Shown in pieces: positions 37,832-47,057 of a stretch of 64,000 nt of DNA. The notes below the pieces were generated by a model, which worked only from the letters and a program-made list of their open reading frames with translations, did no database searches and had not been told where the DNA came from. The DNA is from Defluviicoccus sp. (GTDB lineage Bacteria; Pseudomonadota; Alphaproteobacteria; MPNO01), in contig JAJEHI010000030.1 in the NCBI GenBank assembly GCA_022823775.1, forward strand, positions 1 through 64,000. The letters are read 5' to 3'. Each line of letters opens with the position of its first letter. Position 1 is the stretch's first letter. A program made the translations under genes and the position numbers.

Positions 37832-39352
37832 TCAGGCGTCCGTCTTTTCGCGCGGCACCAGCATGTCGTACCAGGGCTTGTTGTCGCGCGTCCGGGTGTC
37901 GTCGACATGGAGCGCCTTGACCTCGGTGTACTCGTTCAGCCCTTCCTCGCCGAACTCGCGCCCGATACCGGACTGCTTGTATCCGCCGAACGGCATCCGC
38001 TCGCTCAACAGGTGCCAGTCGTTGATCCAGACCGTCCCGGTCCGCATCCTGGCGGCGATCTCCCGCGCGTGGTCGAGGTCCTCGCTCCAGACGCCCCCGC
38101 CGAGGCCGAAGATCGAGTCGTTGGCGATCTCGACCGCCTCGTCCTCGCCGTCGTATTTGAGCACGCAGAGGACCGGGCCGAAGATCTCCTCCTGGGCGAT
38201 CCGCATGTCGTTGGTGACGTCGACGAAGATGGTGGGCTCGATGAAGTATCCCTTGCCGAGCGGCCCCTCGGTCGCGCGCGCGCCGCCACAGGCAAGCGTC
38301 GCGCCCTCCTTCTTGCCGAGCTCGATATAGTCGAGGACGGTCTCCATGTGGCGCTCGGACACCACCGGCCCGAGCTTGGTCGCCGGATCGAGCGGATCGC
38401 CCATCGGGAGCGCCTCGAGCTTGGCCACCATCCGTGCCACGAAATCGTCGTGCCTGTCCCTCGGCAGCAGCAGCCTCGTGCCGGACTCGCAGACCTGGCC
38501 CTGGTGGTAGAACGACGCGAAGATCGAGCCGTCGATCGCGATGTCCCAGTTGGCGTCGTGCAGCACGATATTGGCCGACTTGCCGCCGCATTCGAGAGTG
38601 ACCTTCTTCAGCGTGCCGGACGCCTTGGCCATTATGTCCCGGCCGACCTCCGTGGAGCCGGTGAAGGCGACCTTGTCGACCAGCGGGCTGGTGGTCATGA
38701 CCTCGCCGATGCCGCCGCCCGGCCCGGCGATGACGTTAACCACCCCCGGAGGGAAGCCGATCTCGTCGACGATGCGGGCGAGTTCCAGCGCATTGAGCGG
38801 CGTGTCGCTCGCGGGCTTGAGCACGATCGTGTTGCCGGTGGCGAGCGCGGGCCCGAGCTTCCAGACCGCCATCAGCAGGGGGAAGTTCCACGGGATGATG
38901 GAGGCGCAAACGCCGATCGGCTCGCGGATCGTGTAGTTGAAGGACCGCCCCGGCCGGGACATGCCTTCGATCTCCATGGCTTCGGCGTTGTAGCGCTTGG
39001 CCATGTCGCCGAAATACGCCATCTGCCGCTGGGCGAGATAGGCGTCCGCGCCGCATTTCGCGATGGTGCCGCCGGAGTCGCGCGACTCGTTTGCCGCGAG
39101 CTCTTTCTGACGTTCCTTCATCGCGGCCGCGAGCTTGCCGATCAGCGCCGAGCGCTCCTCGCCGCTCATGCGGGGCCAGGGTCCGTCGTCGAACGCCCTG
39201 CGCGCCGCCAGGATCGCCTTTTCCGCGTCGGCGGGGCTCGCCACGGGGATGCCGGCGATAGCCTCGCCGTCGAACGGGTTGATGCTGGGCCGCGTCCTGC
39301 CGCCTTCGGCGTCGACGAACGCGCCGTCGATATAGAGCTGGTAGGTCTCCAT
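37832..39352 (-). CDS. NAD(P)-dependent aldehyde dehydrogenase
   Basis: A 506-residue ALDH-superfamily enzyme. Catalytic Glu is in TLECGGKSAN and the nucleophilic Cys in GQVCESGTRLLL. IIPWNFPLLM and KPASDTPLNALEL form the coenzyme site. The C terminus MPFGGYKQSGIGREFGEEGL is typical of betaine-aldehyde-like or phenolic-aldehyde dehydrogenases. The substrate is unknown. A CTCAGGATGAGG piece of a possible intergenic repeat lies about 20 bp upstream of the start. Confidence 0.93.
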   Translation of the reverse strand: METYQLYIDGAFVDAEGGRTRPSINPFDGEAIAGIPVASPADAEKAILAARRAFDDGPWPRMSGEERSALIGKLAAAMKERQKELAANESRDSGGTIAKCGADAYLAQRQMAYFGDMAKRYNAEAMEIEGMSRPGRSFNYTIREPIGVCASIIPWNFPLLMAVWKLGPALATGNTIVLKPASDTPLNALELARIVDEIGFPPGVVNVIAGPGGGIGEVMTTSPLVDKVAFTGSTEVGRDIMAKASGTLKKVTLECGGKSANIVLHDANWDIAIDGSIFASFYHQGQVCESGTRLLLPRDRHDDFVARMVAKLEALPMGDPLDPATKLGPVVSERHMETVLDYIELGKKEGATLACGGARATEGPLGKGYFIEPTIFVDVTNDMRIAQEEIFGPVLCVLKYDGEDEAVEIANDSIFGLGGGVWSEDLDHAREIAARMRTGTVWINDWHLLSERMPFGGYKQSGIGREFGEEGLNEYTEVKALHVDDTRTRDNKPWYDMLVPREKTDA

Positions 39353-39486
39353 CGTCCCCGATCTCCCTCAGGATGAGGCCCCGGCGGGCCGCGCGGAGAT
39401 ATAGCGAGCGCCGTCCGGCCGGTCCATAGCACCCCCGGGCCGCGTGGCTATAATGCCGCCCTTTGCAGGACAGGCCGGAGGCTGGC

Positions 39487-40296
39487 GTGACGGAAGACAA
39501 CGAGGGTTACGAGACCATCAGGGTCGAGAGGCGGGACGCCGCGCTCGAAATCACGCTCGACCGGCCGGAGGTGATGAACGCGATCAACGAGCCGATGGCC
39601 GACGAAATCATGGACGCCATGGCGGCGGTCGAGCTCGACCGCGAAATCCTCGTCGTGATCCTCCAGGGGAACGAGCGCGCGTTCTGCGCCGGCGCCGACC
39701 TGGGCGGCTTCAAGGACGAGATCCACGAGCGTTACGACAATTACCGCGCGCGCTACAACGTCCGCCGCAACCGGGTCCTCTACAAGTTCATACAGGCCTA
39801 CACCAAGCCGGTGATCTCCGCGGTGGAGGGGTACTGCCTCGGCGGCGGGTTCGAGCTCGCCATGTTCGGCGACATGATCGTCGCGGGCGAAGACGCGCAG
39901 TTCGGCCTTCCCGAGGCCCGCCACAGCCTGATCCCTGGGGCCGGCGGCACGCAGAACCTGCCCCGCATGATCGGCGCGGCGCTCGCCAAGGAGCTGATCT
40001 GGACCGCGCGCCGGATCGGCGCCGAAGAGGCGAAATCGTACCGCATCGTCAACCACGTCACGCCCAAGGGAGAGGCCCTCGCCAAGGCGCGCGAGATCGT
40101 CGCGGCGATGGCGAAGAACGGCCCGCTCGCCATCATGATGACCAAGCAGGCGATAAACCGCGGCATGGACATGCCGCTGATGCACGGTTTCATGCAGGAA
40201 GCGGACCTCGCCTACATGCTCGCCTGGTCGGACGACCGTGCCGAGGGCCTGAAGGCGTTCGCCGAACGCCGTCCGGCCAAGTTCAAGGGTCAGTAA
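39487..40296 (+). CDS. Enoyl-CoA hydratase/isomerase family protein
   Basis: A 269-residue crotonase-fold protein. Oxyanion-hole segments are AFCAGADLGGFKD and EGYCLGGGFELAM, and the catalytic region is LPEARHSLIPGAGGTQNLPR. The start is GTG 39487 with CGGAGG five bases upstream; an ATG at 39463 would add eight residues. It would hydrate an enoyl-CoA or catalyse a related crotonase reaction. It is followed after 80 bp by the UbiD-type gene. Confidence 0.9.
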   Translation: MTEDNEGYETIRVERRDAALEITLDRPEVMNAINEPMADEIMDAMAAVELDREILVVILQGNERAFCAGADLGGFKDEIHERYDNYRARYNVRRNRVLYKFIQAYTKPVISAVEGYCLGGGFELAMFGDMIVAGEDAQFGLPEARHSLIPGAGGTQNLPRMIGAALAKELIWTARRIGAEEAKSYRIVNHVTPKGEALAKAREIVAAMAKNGPLAIMMTKQAINRGMDMPLMHGFMQEADLAYMLAWSDDRAEGLKAFAERRPAKFKGQ

Positions 40297-40376
40297 CGCC
40301 CGCCCCGCCCTCTCCAGATCCACGCCGAAGCCCGGACCGTTGGCCGTTCGGGAAAGCGTTTCCCGGAGTCTCGCCT

Positions 40377-41780
40377 ATGCCAGATCAATCGTACCGCACC
40401 TTCCTCGCCAACCTGCAGCAGCAGGGCGAGATGATCCACTTCACCAAGGAGGTGGACCCGTTGTCGAACATGTCGGCGGTCGAGTGGAAGACCTACAACG
40501 ATCTCGGCAAGTCGAGCCTATTCACCAACATCAAGGGCCACGACGGCTGGCAGGCCTGCAGCCAGATCCTCGCCGACCGCGGAAAATGGTCGATCGGGCT
40601 CGGCATTCCGGAAGACGAGATGCTGGAGACCATGTCGCTCCGGCTGCGCGAGCCCATCCCGACCGAGGACGTCGACCCCGACAGCGCGCCGGTCAGGGAG
40701 GTGATCCTCAAGGGCGAGGACGCCGACCTCAACGACATCCCGGCGATGCTCACCTCGGAGAAGGACGGGGGCCGCTTCCTCGCCTCGGGCATGGCGATCA
40801 TCAAGGATCCGGAGACCGGCATCCGCAACATGTCGATCCACCGCCAGCAGATCATGGACCGCGACAAGACCGGGTTCCTGATGCTGCACCGCCAGGCGCG
40901 GCGGATCTACGACATGTATTGCGAGCGCAACGAGCCGACCCCGGTCGCCATGGTATTCGGCGTGCATCCGGCGATCTTCTTCGGATCGGCCTACACGACC
41001 CGCTTCGGCGTCGATGAGCTGGAACTCTCGGGCGGGCTGCTCGGAGAGGCGGTGCGGATGGTCAAATGCGAGACCATCGACGTCGAGGTCCCGGCGGAGG
41101 CCGAATTGGTGATCGAGGGCGAGGTGCTGCCCAACCATCTGGAGCCGGAAGGGCCGTTCGGCGAGGTGCCCGGTACCTACGCCATGCAGGGCCACTCCGA
41201 AATCTTCAAGGTCAAGGCGATCACCCGGCGCAAGGACCCGATCTTCTACGCAATCCATTGCGGCTTCCCGGTGACCGACACGCAGCAGACCACCGCGCTC
41301 GGCATCGAGATCGCGACCCGCGAGCATCTGCGCAACGTCGAGGGCGGGCTCGATCTGCGCGACGTCCGCTGTGTCACCGCGGCCGGGCTGATGATGCTGG
41401 TGCTGAAGATGCGCCCGCGCGTGGAAGGCCAGGCCAAGACCGCGCTGATGGCCGCGCTGTCAGGCCCTTATCTCCACCCCAAGGTGGCCATCGCGGTGGA
41501 CGAAGACATCGACGCGGCGGACCTGCGCCAGGTGATGTGGTCGATGACCACCCGGGTTCACGCGGAAAAGGACGTCGTCCTGATTCCCAACACCCGCGTG
41601 TTCCCGCTCGACAACATCTCGCCCATCGTCGAGGGGATGGACAGCCTGCACCGGATCGGCACCAAGTGGCTGGTCGACGCCACCATGCCGGCGCCGACCC
41701 AGGTCGAGGCCCGCGCCCGCTTCGAGCGCGCGATCCCCAAGAACTTCGACAGCGTGAACCTGGACGATTTCCTTCCCTGA
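40377..41780 (+). CDS. UbiD-family decarboxylase (prenylated-FMN dependent)
   Basis: A 467-residue UbiD-fold enzyme. Family signs are GMAIIKDPETGIRNMSIHR, EGPFGEVPGTYAMQG and AVDEDIDAADLRQVMWSM, the last being the conserved acidic metal/prFMN region. UbiD relatives reversibly decarboxylate aromatic or alpha-beta-unsaturated acids. Divergence from ubiquinone-pathway UbiD and the adjacent enoyl-CoA hydratase suggest a catabolic substrate. No UbiX flavin prenyltransferase is in the window. Confidence 0.88.
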   Translation: MPDQSYRTFLANLQQQGEMIHFTKEVDPLSNMSAVEWKTYNDLGKSSLFTNIKGHDGWQACSQILADRGKWSIGLGIPEDEMLETMSLRLREPIPTEDVDPDSAPVREVILKGEDADLNDIPAMLTSEKDGGRFLASGMAIIKDPETGIRNMSIHRQQIMDRDKTGFLMLHRQARRIYDMYCERNEPTPVAMVFGVHPAIFFGSAYTTRFGVDELELSGGLLGEAVRMVKCETIDVEVPAEAELVIEGEVLPNHLEPEGPFGEVPGTYAMQGHSEIFKVKAITRRKDPIFYAIHCGFPVTDTQQTTALGIEIATREHLRNVEGGLDLRDVRCVTAAGLMMLVLKMRPRVEGQAKTALMAALSGPYLHPKVAIAVDEDIDAADLRQVMWSMTTRVHAEKDVVLIPNTRVFPLDNISPIVEGMDSLHRIGTKWLVDATMPAPTQVEARARFERAIPKNFDSVNLDDFLP

Positions 41781-41787
41781 GGGGACC

Positions 41788-42531
41788 TCAGGCCGCCACG
41801 CCGGGCGGGAGAATTTCGGCTTCGTTGAGCACGTGCTCGCGGTAGATTTCGGTGATCGACGCCCATCGCAGCCGGACCGCTTCGTCGCAAACCTGGAGGG
41901 TGCGCTCCTCAAGATCGGGCGTGACGTATTTCTCGCAGAGCGCCATCTGGCGGTTGGAGTGCTCGAGATCCGCCTCGGCATGCTCGACGAAGAAGGCGAT
42001 CTCCTTGGCGTCCGGACCGTAGCCGTAATGCTTAGCGAACGACGGGATGGTGATCTCGACGTTGAGCGCGACCTGCTGGCCCTCCTGGGTCGATTGCATG
42101 GCGAGCGCGACCCCGACCGGCTCGTCCCGCAGGCAATGGACGTAGTGGAGCGTCCGCGCCCACCATGCCGGTCCCATCTTCAGCGCCTTGACCTCCTCGG
42201 TGGTCAGTCCCGCCGCATTGCAGAAATCGAAGATCATCTCCATGTGATCGTGCGGCTCCTTGCCCTCGCCGGGCGAGGCCATCAGCCCTTCTTCTTCGGC
42301 CAGGTTCTCGACCAGCGACTGCGTTACGTCCTTGGGCGCGCGGTAAAGCAGCAGACCGAAGGAGGGCAGCGCCTGCTCGACGAACTTGTAGTGGTTCGCC
42401 ATGTAGATCCCGAGCGCCCTGAGCGGCAGGGAGCCGTCCGTCATCGACTGGAAGAACGGGTGCTTCTTGGTGTGCCAGATCTCCCTCAGGGCGACGACCT
42501 TGTCGCCGATCCCGGTCGCGGTGCCGTCCAT
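41788..42531 (-). CDS. TenA/PqqC/CADD-fold protein (possible diiron enzyme)
   Basis: A 247-residue all-helical protein of the haem-oxygenase-like fold. Possible metal ligands are in NLAEEEGLMASPGEG ... PHDHMEMIFDF and FFVEHAEADLEHS, the E/H pattern of iron-containing redox enzymes such as CADD. It is not thiaminase TenA by its conserved residues, and the PQQ cluster is absent. ATG 42531 has GGAGGATCGAC in front. It is tail-to-tail with the UbiD gene, 7 bp apart. Confidence 0.75.
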   Translation of the reverse strand: MDGTATGIGDKVVALREIWHTKKHPFFQSMTDGSLPLRALGIYMANHYKFVEQALPSFGLLLYRAPKDVTQSLVENLAEEEGLMASPGEGKEPHDHMEMIFDFCNAAGLTTEEVKALKMGPAWWARTLHYVHCLRDEPVGVALAMQSTQEGQQVALNVEITIPSFAKHYGYGPDAKEIAFFVEHAEADLEHSNRQMALCEKYVTPDLEERTLQVCDEAVRLRWASITEIYREHVLNEAEILPPGVAA

Positions 42532-42604
42532 GTCGATCCTCCCTCCGCGTTGAAGCGTGGCGATGCTACACACCGGCGATGCGACCGACAATCCGGGCGC
42601 GGCG

Positions 42605-43372
42605 TCAGCTCATCAGGCGTTTCCGCACGCCGCGGCGGGCGAATTCCAGCAGCACCGCCGAGACGACGAGGATGTACCCCGCGTCCCATAGCGCGATCCA
42701 GCCCCACTCGCCCTGGAAGGCCGACCGGGCGAGGCGCACGGGATGCAGGAGGGGCAACGCTTCGGCCACGATCAGCCAGGCGCCCGGCAGGCGTTCCCCG
42801 ATCGGGAAGAACACGTCGGAGAACAGGAACAGCGGCGTGAGGAACAGGGTGAAATAGAAGCTGAACACGTCGATCGTCGGGATGCGGATGGTGAAGGCGA
42901 AACCGATTGCCGCGAAGAGAAGCCCGGCGAGGGGGATCACGACCAGCGCGGCGAGCCCGCCCGGGAACGGCACCAGGCCGAACAGCATCGCGACGATGAA
43001 GAATCCGCCCCCGTAGAACAGCGAACGGGTCATCGACCACAGCACCTCGCCGACCAGGATGTCGTCGGGCCCGACCGGCGTGGTCAGCATGCCGTCATAG
43101 GCCTTCTCGAAATGGATCCGGACATAGACGTTATAGGTCACCTCGAAGCTCGCGCCGTGCATCGCGGCGACCGCGAGCATTCCGGGGGTCAGGAACTCGA
43201 TATACCGCATCCCTCCGATGTCGGAGATATAGGCGCCGACGCCGATGCCGATTGCCGTCAGGTAAAAGACGGGCTCGAAGAAATTCGGCAGGATTGTCAG
43301 CTTCCAGGTGCGCCGGTAGAGCGTCGCGTTGCGCCGCCAGACAGACCAGGCGTGACGGAACGAGAGGTCCAA
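42605..43372 (-). CDS. ABC-2 type export permease
   Basis: A 255-residue membrane protein with about six helices of the ABC-2/NodJ/DrrB type (ILPNFFEPVFYLTAIGIGVG, FTLFLTPLFLFSDVFFP). The start is TTG 43372 with GGAGGG five bases before it; no ATG lies nearby in frame. One base separates it from the ATPase stop. Together they form an exporter of a lipid, drug or polysaccharide. Confidence 0.88.
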   Translation of the reverse strand: MDLSFRHAWSVWRRNATLYRRTWKLTILPNFFEPVFYLTAIGIGVGAYISDIGGMRYIEFLTPGMLAVAAMHGASFEVTYNVYVRIHFEKAYDGMLTTPVGPDDILVGEVLWSMTRSLFYGGGFFIVAMLFGLVPFPGGLAALVVIPLAGLLFAAIGFAFTIRIPTIDVFSFYFTLFLTPLFLFSDVFFPIGERLPGAWLIVAEALPLLHPVRLARSAFQGEWGWIALWDAGYILVVSAVLLEFARRGVRKRLMS

Positions 43373-43373
43373 G

Positions 43374-44348
43374 TCAGCCCTCCCCGTCGAGGCGCGTTCC
43401 GCTGAGCGAGAGGAACACGTCTTCCAGATTGGCCGGGCGGAGCACGATCGGCCTTCGGTCGCCGCCGTCGAGATCGCGCAGCGCGTCCTGCAAGCGGCTT
43501 GCGTCGTCCGCGAAGGCCATCGTCCGGTTTCCGGCCCGGAGATGCGGGACGCCGTTGCCGAGACTTGCGAGAAACCGGCGCTCCTCCGCTTCGTCGCAGT
43601 CGAACTCGATCGCCTCGCGCGCGAGATGGGTGGCAATCAGCGCGGCCGGCGCGTCGTCGGCGATCGCGCGGCCCCGCGCCATGATGACCACCCGGTCGCA
43701 GAGGCGTTCGGCCTCGTCCATGTAATGCGTGGTGATCAGCACCGTGGTCCCCGAAGCCCTGAGCGCGCGGACCCGCGACCACAGCCCCTGCCGGACGTTC
43801 GGATCGAGGCCCGTCGTCGGCTCGTCCAGAATCAGCAGCTCCGGCATGTTCATCAGCGAGAGCGCGATCGCGAGCCGGCGCTTGAAGCCGCCGGAGAGCC
43901 GCCGGACGATCATGTCGGCGTGCGAGCCGAGCTGGAGGAATTCGACCAGCGTATCCGCCCGGCGCGCGATGGTGTCGGCGTCGAGCAGATAGTGGCGTCC
44001 GAAGATCTGCATGTTTTCGCGCGCCGTCGCGGTCTCGATCAGCACGTTGTCCTGGAGGGTCACGCCGAGCCGCGCGCGCACCTCCCGGGCGCTCCGGGCG
44101 ACCTCGAGGCCGAACACCGAGACCGCGCCGGCGCTGGGTTGGGAGGCGCCGTAGATCATCCTGAGGGTGGTCGTCTTTCCCGCGCCGTTGGGACCGAGCA
44201 ACCCGAAGCACTGCCCTTCCGGCACGTCGAGGTCGAGACCGTCGACCGCCCGGCGCTCGCCGTAGCGCTTGGTCACGCCCCGCATCGAGACCACGGGCGA
44301 ACGGGACTCAGTCGATGCCACGGAGACGCCTTGCAGCGGAACCGGCAT
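43374..44348 (-). CDS. ABC exporter ATPase (NodI/DrrA type)
   Basis: A 324-residue ATPase with Walker A GLLGPNGAGKTTT, signature RRLSGGFKRRLAIALSL, Walker B LLILDEPTTGLD and switch TTHYMDEAERL. A C-terminal extension of about 80 residues, LRPANLEDVFLSLSG, is typical of DrrA/NodI. It powers the permease gene just downstream. The substrate is unknown. Confidence 0.92.
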   Translation of the reverse strand: MPVPLQGVSVASTESRSPVVSMRGVTKRYGERRAVDGLDLDVPEGQCFGLLGPNGAGKTTTLRMIYGASQPSAGAVSVFGLEVARSAREVRARLGVTLQDNVLIETATARENMQIFGRHYLLDADTIARRADTLVEFLQLGSHADMIVRRLSGGFKRRLAIALSLMNMPELLILDEPTTGLDPNVRQGLWSRVRALRASGTTVLITTHYMDEAERLCDRVVIMARGRAIADDAPAALIATHLAREAIEFDCDEAEERRFLASLGNGVPHLRAGNRTMAFADDASRLQDALRDLDGGDRRPIVLRPANLEDVFLSLSGTRLDGEG

Positions 44349-44443
44349 GAATGACCGTCATGCTCGGGACCGTGCGCCGCGCCGCTTCCACCGTCAAGGT
44401 CGCGGCCGGAACGGCGCGACGGTCCATCCGGCCCGCCCGGTGA

Positions 44444-45370
44444 TCAATCCCGGCCCGGCATATTTTGCGCACGGATTTCCTCTGCGATCTCGGAAACGAC
44501 ATTTCGGACCCAGCGATGCGCCGGCGACCGGTGGGTCCGCGTGGTCCAGAACTGGAATATGGCGACTTCGGTGTCGAACGGGCTCTCGCGGACGCGCATG
44601 TCGCCGCCGATTCCACGCGCGAGGCGGGACAGCATCGTCAAAACCAGGTCGGTTCCGTCTATGAAGTCGACAAGGTCGGCCGAACTCGGCATTTCAACCG
44701 CTATGTCGATGGCTACTCCTTCCGCCGCGAGGCTGTCCATGTAGAGAGGACGCCAACCGCCTTCCCGCGTCAGTGCCGCATGCCGGCAGGTTCCGTACCG
44801 CTCCAGCGTGATCGTTCCATGCGCGAGCGGGTGATCCGCGCCCATGACGCAAACGAACCGGTCTTCGAGCAACCTTTGCTGGAACAGCGTGTCGGACTCG
44901 GCCCGTCTCGGCGACAGCAGGATGTCGCACTCGCCGGCGCTCAACTGGCGATGGCCCTGGAGGAGGGATTGCAGCACGCGCAACCGGATACCCGGCGCAT
45001 CGCGTGCCATGCGCCGCGCGATGGGCGGAATCAGCACGCTGCGTTCGTAATGATTGCACGAAATGCCGACCGTCTCGTCCGAGGTCGCGGGATCGAATGC
45101 CGGAGCGTGAAACAGACTTTCCATCCGGTCGAGTATGTCGCCCGCCGCGTCGACGATCTCACGGCACCGCACGGTCGGCTCCACGCCGCGGCCCGAGCGC
45201 ACGAAGAGCGGATCCCCGAACGCCTCGCGCAACCGGTTGAGGGTGTAGCTGACGGAAGACTGGTTCTGTCCGAGCTCCGCCGCCACCGCGGAGACCGATC
45301 CCCGGTCGTGGACCCGCTTGAGAATTTCGAGCGAACGGAAGTCGAGCCGCAAATGATCGGTTTTTTGCAT
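44444..45370 (-). CDS. LysR-family transcriptional regulator
   Basis: A 308-residue LTTR. The N-terminal winged helix DFRSLEILKRVHDRGSVSAV ... QNQSSVSYTLNRLREAFGDPLF is standard, followed by a substrate-binding domain. It is divergent from the VOC and arylsulfotransferase-like genes across an 82-bp gap, the usual sign that it controls them. The nearest named relatives by motif are NodD/SyrM-like or LeuO-like LTTRs, but the inducer is unknown. Confidence 0.92.
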   Translation of the reverse strand: MQKTDHLRLDFRSLEILKRVHDRGSVSAVAAELGQNQSSVSYTLNRLREAFGDPLFVRSGRGVEPTVRCREIVDAAGDILDRMESLFHAPAFDPATSDETVGISCNHYERSVLIPPIARRMARDAPGIRLRVLQSLLQGHRQLSAGECDILLSPRRAESDTLFQQRLLEDRFVCVMGADHPLAHGTITLERYGTCRHAALTREGGWRPLYMDSLAAEGVAIDIAVEMPSSADLVDFIDGTDLVLTMLSRLARGIGGDMRVRESPFDTEVAIFQFWTTRTHRSPAHRWVRNVVSEIAEEIRAQNMPGRD

Positions 45371-45381
45371 GAGCCATATTG

Positions 45382-45393
45382 ATTCTATCGAAT
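45382..45393. promoter_or_regulatory. Possible LysR operator
   Basis: ATTC-TATC-GAAT is an interrupted dyad in the 82-bp AT-richer gap between the divergent LysR and VOC genes. Such dyads with a T-N11-A core bind LTTRs. A second GAATG follows nearby. Confidence 0.35.
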
Positions 45394-45452
45394 TGTCGAA
45401 TGCAACCGTTTGTCCTAGCCTTGCGCCCGGACCATGACGCAGGGAGGTTCGG

Positions 45453-45977
45453 ATGAATGAGGTTCCGACCGGCGAACACGGCGGCAAGGTCGCCGGTCCG
45501 CCCCGCTTCGACGGTATCGACCATGTCAGCTTTCCATGCCGGGACCTCGAGGAAGGGATCCGGTTTTACCGCGACGTCCTCGGCGGCAAGATGCTGGTCA
45601 AGGAAGACGCTTTCGCGTTGTTCGAAATCTCCGGTGCGCGGATCGGGATCGGCTCGGCAGGCTGCACCTTCATCGAGCCGGGTAACGAATATCCCCACAT
45701 GGGATTCGCCTGCAACGCCGAAACGCTTTCCGCGACGCAGGAATGGCTTGCCGCGTGCGGAATCCCGACCACCGATCCGTGGACCCGGCAGGGAATCGAA
45801 ACCCTGCTGTTCTTCCGCGACCCCTCGGGAAACGTGATCGAGCTCTTCTGCCACGAAGGATATGAGGGCGCGGCCGATCTCCCGCGGGGCCCGGCGCGCG
45901 GACACGGCATCACGATCGATATCGACGCCATCTCCTATTCCGAGTGGCACCTGCCGGAAGGCTTCGAACGAGCGTAG
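45453..45977 (+). CDS. VOC-family protein
   Basis: A 174-residue vicinal-oxygen-chelate protein. Family segments are FDGIDHVSFPCRDLEEGIRFY and FRDPSGNVIELFC, with His and Glu as likely metal ligands. Reaction unknown; the fold serves glyoxalases, dioxygenases and fosfomycin-resistance enzymes. ATG 45453 has GGGAGG nearby. It is divergent from the LysR gene and 14 bp before the next gene. Confidence 0.85.
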   Translation: MNEVPTGEHGGKVAGPPRFDGIDHVSFPCRDLEEGIRFYRDVLGGKMLVKEDAFALFEISGARIGIGSAGCTFIEPGNEYPHMGFACNAETLSATQEWLAACGIPTTDPWTRQGIETLLFFRDPSGNVIELFCHEGYEGAADLPRGPARGHGITIDIDAISYSEWHLPEGFERA

Positions 45978-45991
45978 CGGGCTGTCCTCGG

Positions 45992-47044
45992 ATGCTCGTC
46001 CAGCAGGCCGGGATAACCTTCCACGACCCGGCCCGGTCGACGCCCGGCTATACGCTCTTTTCCCGCACCCAGAGCAGGGATGTCTACCTGATCGACATGG
46101 CCGGCGAAGTCGTCCGGCACTGGGAAACCGGCGGCGGTTCGACGCATTTCGCGTATCTGTTGCCGAACGGGAACCTCTGGGTCTGCGAGCGCTCCGAGGA
46201 TGCGCCCCGGATCATGGCCGGCCCGGGCGGCCGGATGCGCGAATACGACTGGGACGGCAACGTCGTCTGGGAACATGTCGACCGCATGCAGCATCATGAC
46301 GCGCGGCGGCTGGCGAACGGCGGGGCGGCCTACATCGCGTGGGAGCGTCTCGATGACGAGACCGCAAAGCGGGTAAAAGGCGGCGTCCCCGGAACCGAAC
46401 GCCCGGAAGGCATGCTCGGCGAGACCGTCCGGGAGGTCGATGCCGCCGGCGAGACGGTCTGGGAATGGCGGATCGCCGACCTCGACATCGAACGATACCC
46501 GCTGCACCGCAACGCTCCGCGCGGGATCTACGGTCACTGCAACACGCTCGACGTGCTGCCGGGAGGCGACTACCTGCTGAGCTTCAAGACCCTGAACCTC
46601 CTGGTGATCCTCGACCGAAGCACCGGCAAGGTGAGATGGACGTTCCAGAACGACGATCTTGGGGGTCAGCACGACGCCCAGACGATCGAAGGCGGGAACG
46701 TGCTCGTGTTCGCGAACGGCGCCTACGCATCCGACATACATTTCTCGTCGGTCTGGGAGATCGAGCCGGAGACCGGCGAGGTGGTCTGGCGCTACAAGGC
46801 GAAGCGCAACGCGTGCTCGTTTTACAGCCCCCATATCAGCGGCTGCCAGCGCCTTGCCGGCGGCAATACCCTGATCTGCGAGGGAGCCAAGGGCGCGATC
46901 TTCGAGGTCACGCCGGAATGCGACGTGGTGTGGGAATATGTCTGCCCCTATTGGGGGGCGCACCCGCATTTCGGGGAGATCAATTTCATCTTCCGCGCCA
47001 GGCGGTACGAGGCGGACTCGGCCGAAATCCGCAACCGGGTCTGA
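45992..47044 (+). CDS. Arylsulfotransferase-family (ASST-like) beta-propeller protein
   Basis: A 350-residue protein built from repeated propeller blades (for example LLPNGNLWVCE, TLDVLPGGDYLLSFK, IEPETGEVVWRYK). These match the arylsulfotransferase (ASST) family, whose true enzymes are periplasmic and use a catalytic His. No signal peptide is visible here, so a cytoplasmic protein of other function is possible. ATG 45992 is chosen. Likely co-transcribed with the VOC gene under the LysR regulator. Confidence 0.75.
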   Translation: MLVQQAGITFHDPARSTPGYTLFSRTQSRDVYLIDMAGEVVRHWETGGGSTHFAYLLPNGNLWVCERSEDAPRIMAGPGGRMREYDWDGNVVWEHVDRMQHHDARRLANGGAAYIAWERLDDETAKRVKGGVPGTERPEGMLGETVREVDAAGETVWEWRIADLDIERYPLHRNAPRGIYGHCNTLDVLPGGDYLLSFKTLNLLVILDRSTGKVRWTFQNDDLGGQHDAQTIEGGNVLVFANGAYASDIHFSSVWEIEPETGEVVWRYKAKRNACSFYSPHISGCQRLAGGNTLICEGAKGAIFEVTPECDVVWEYVCPYWGAHPHFGEINFIFRARRYEADSAEIRNRV

Positions 47045-47057
47045 CGCAGCGCCCCGG

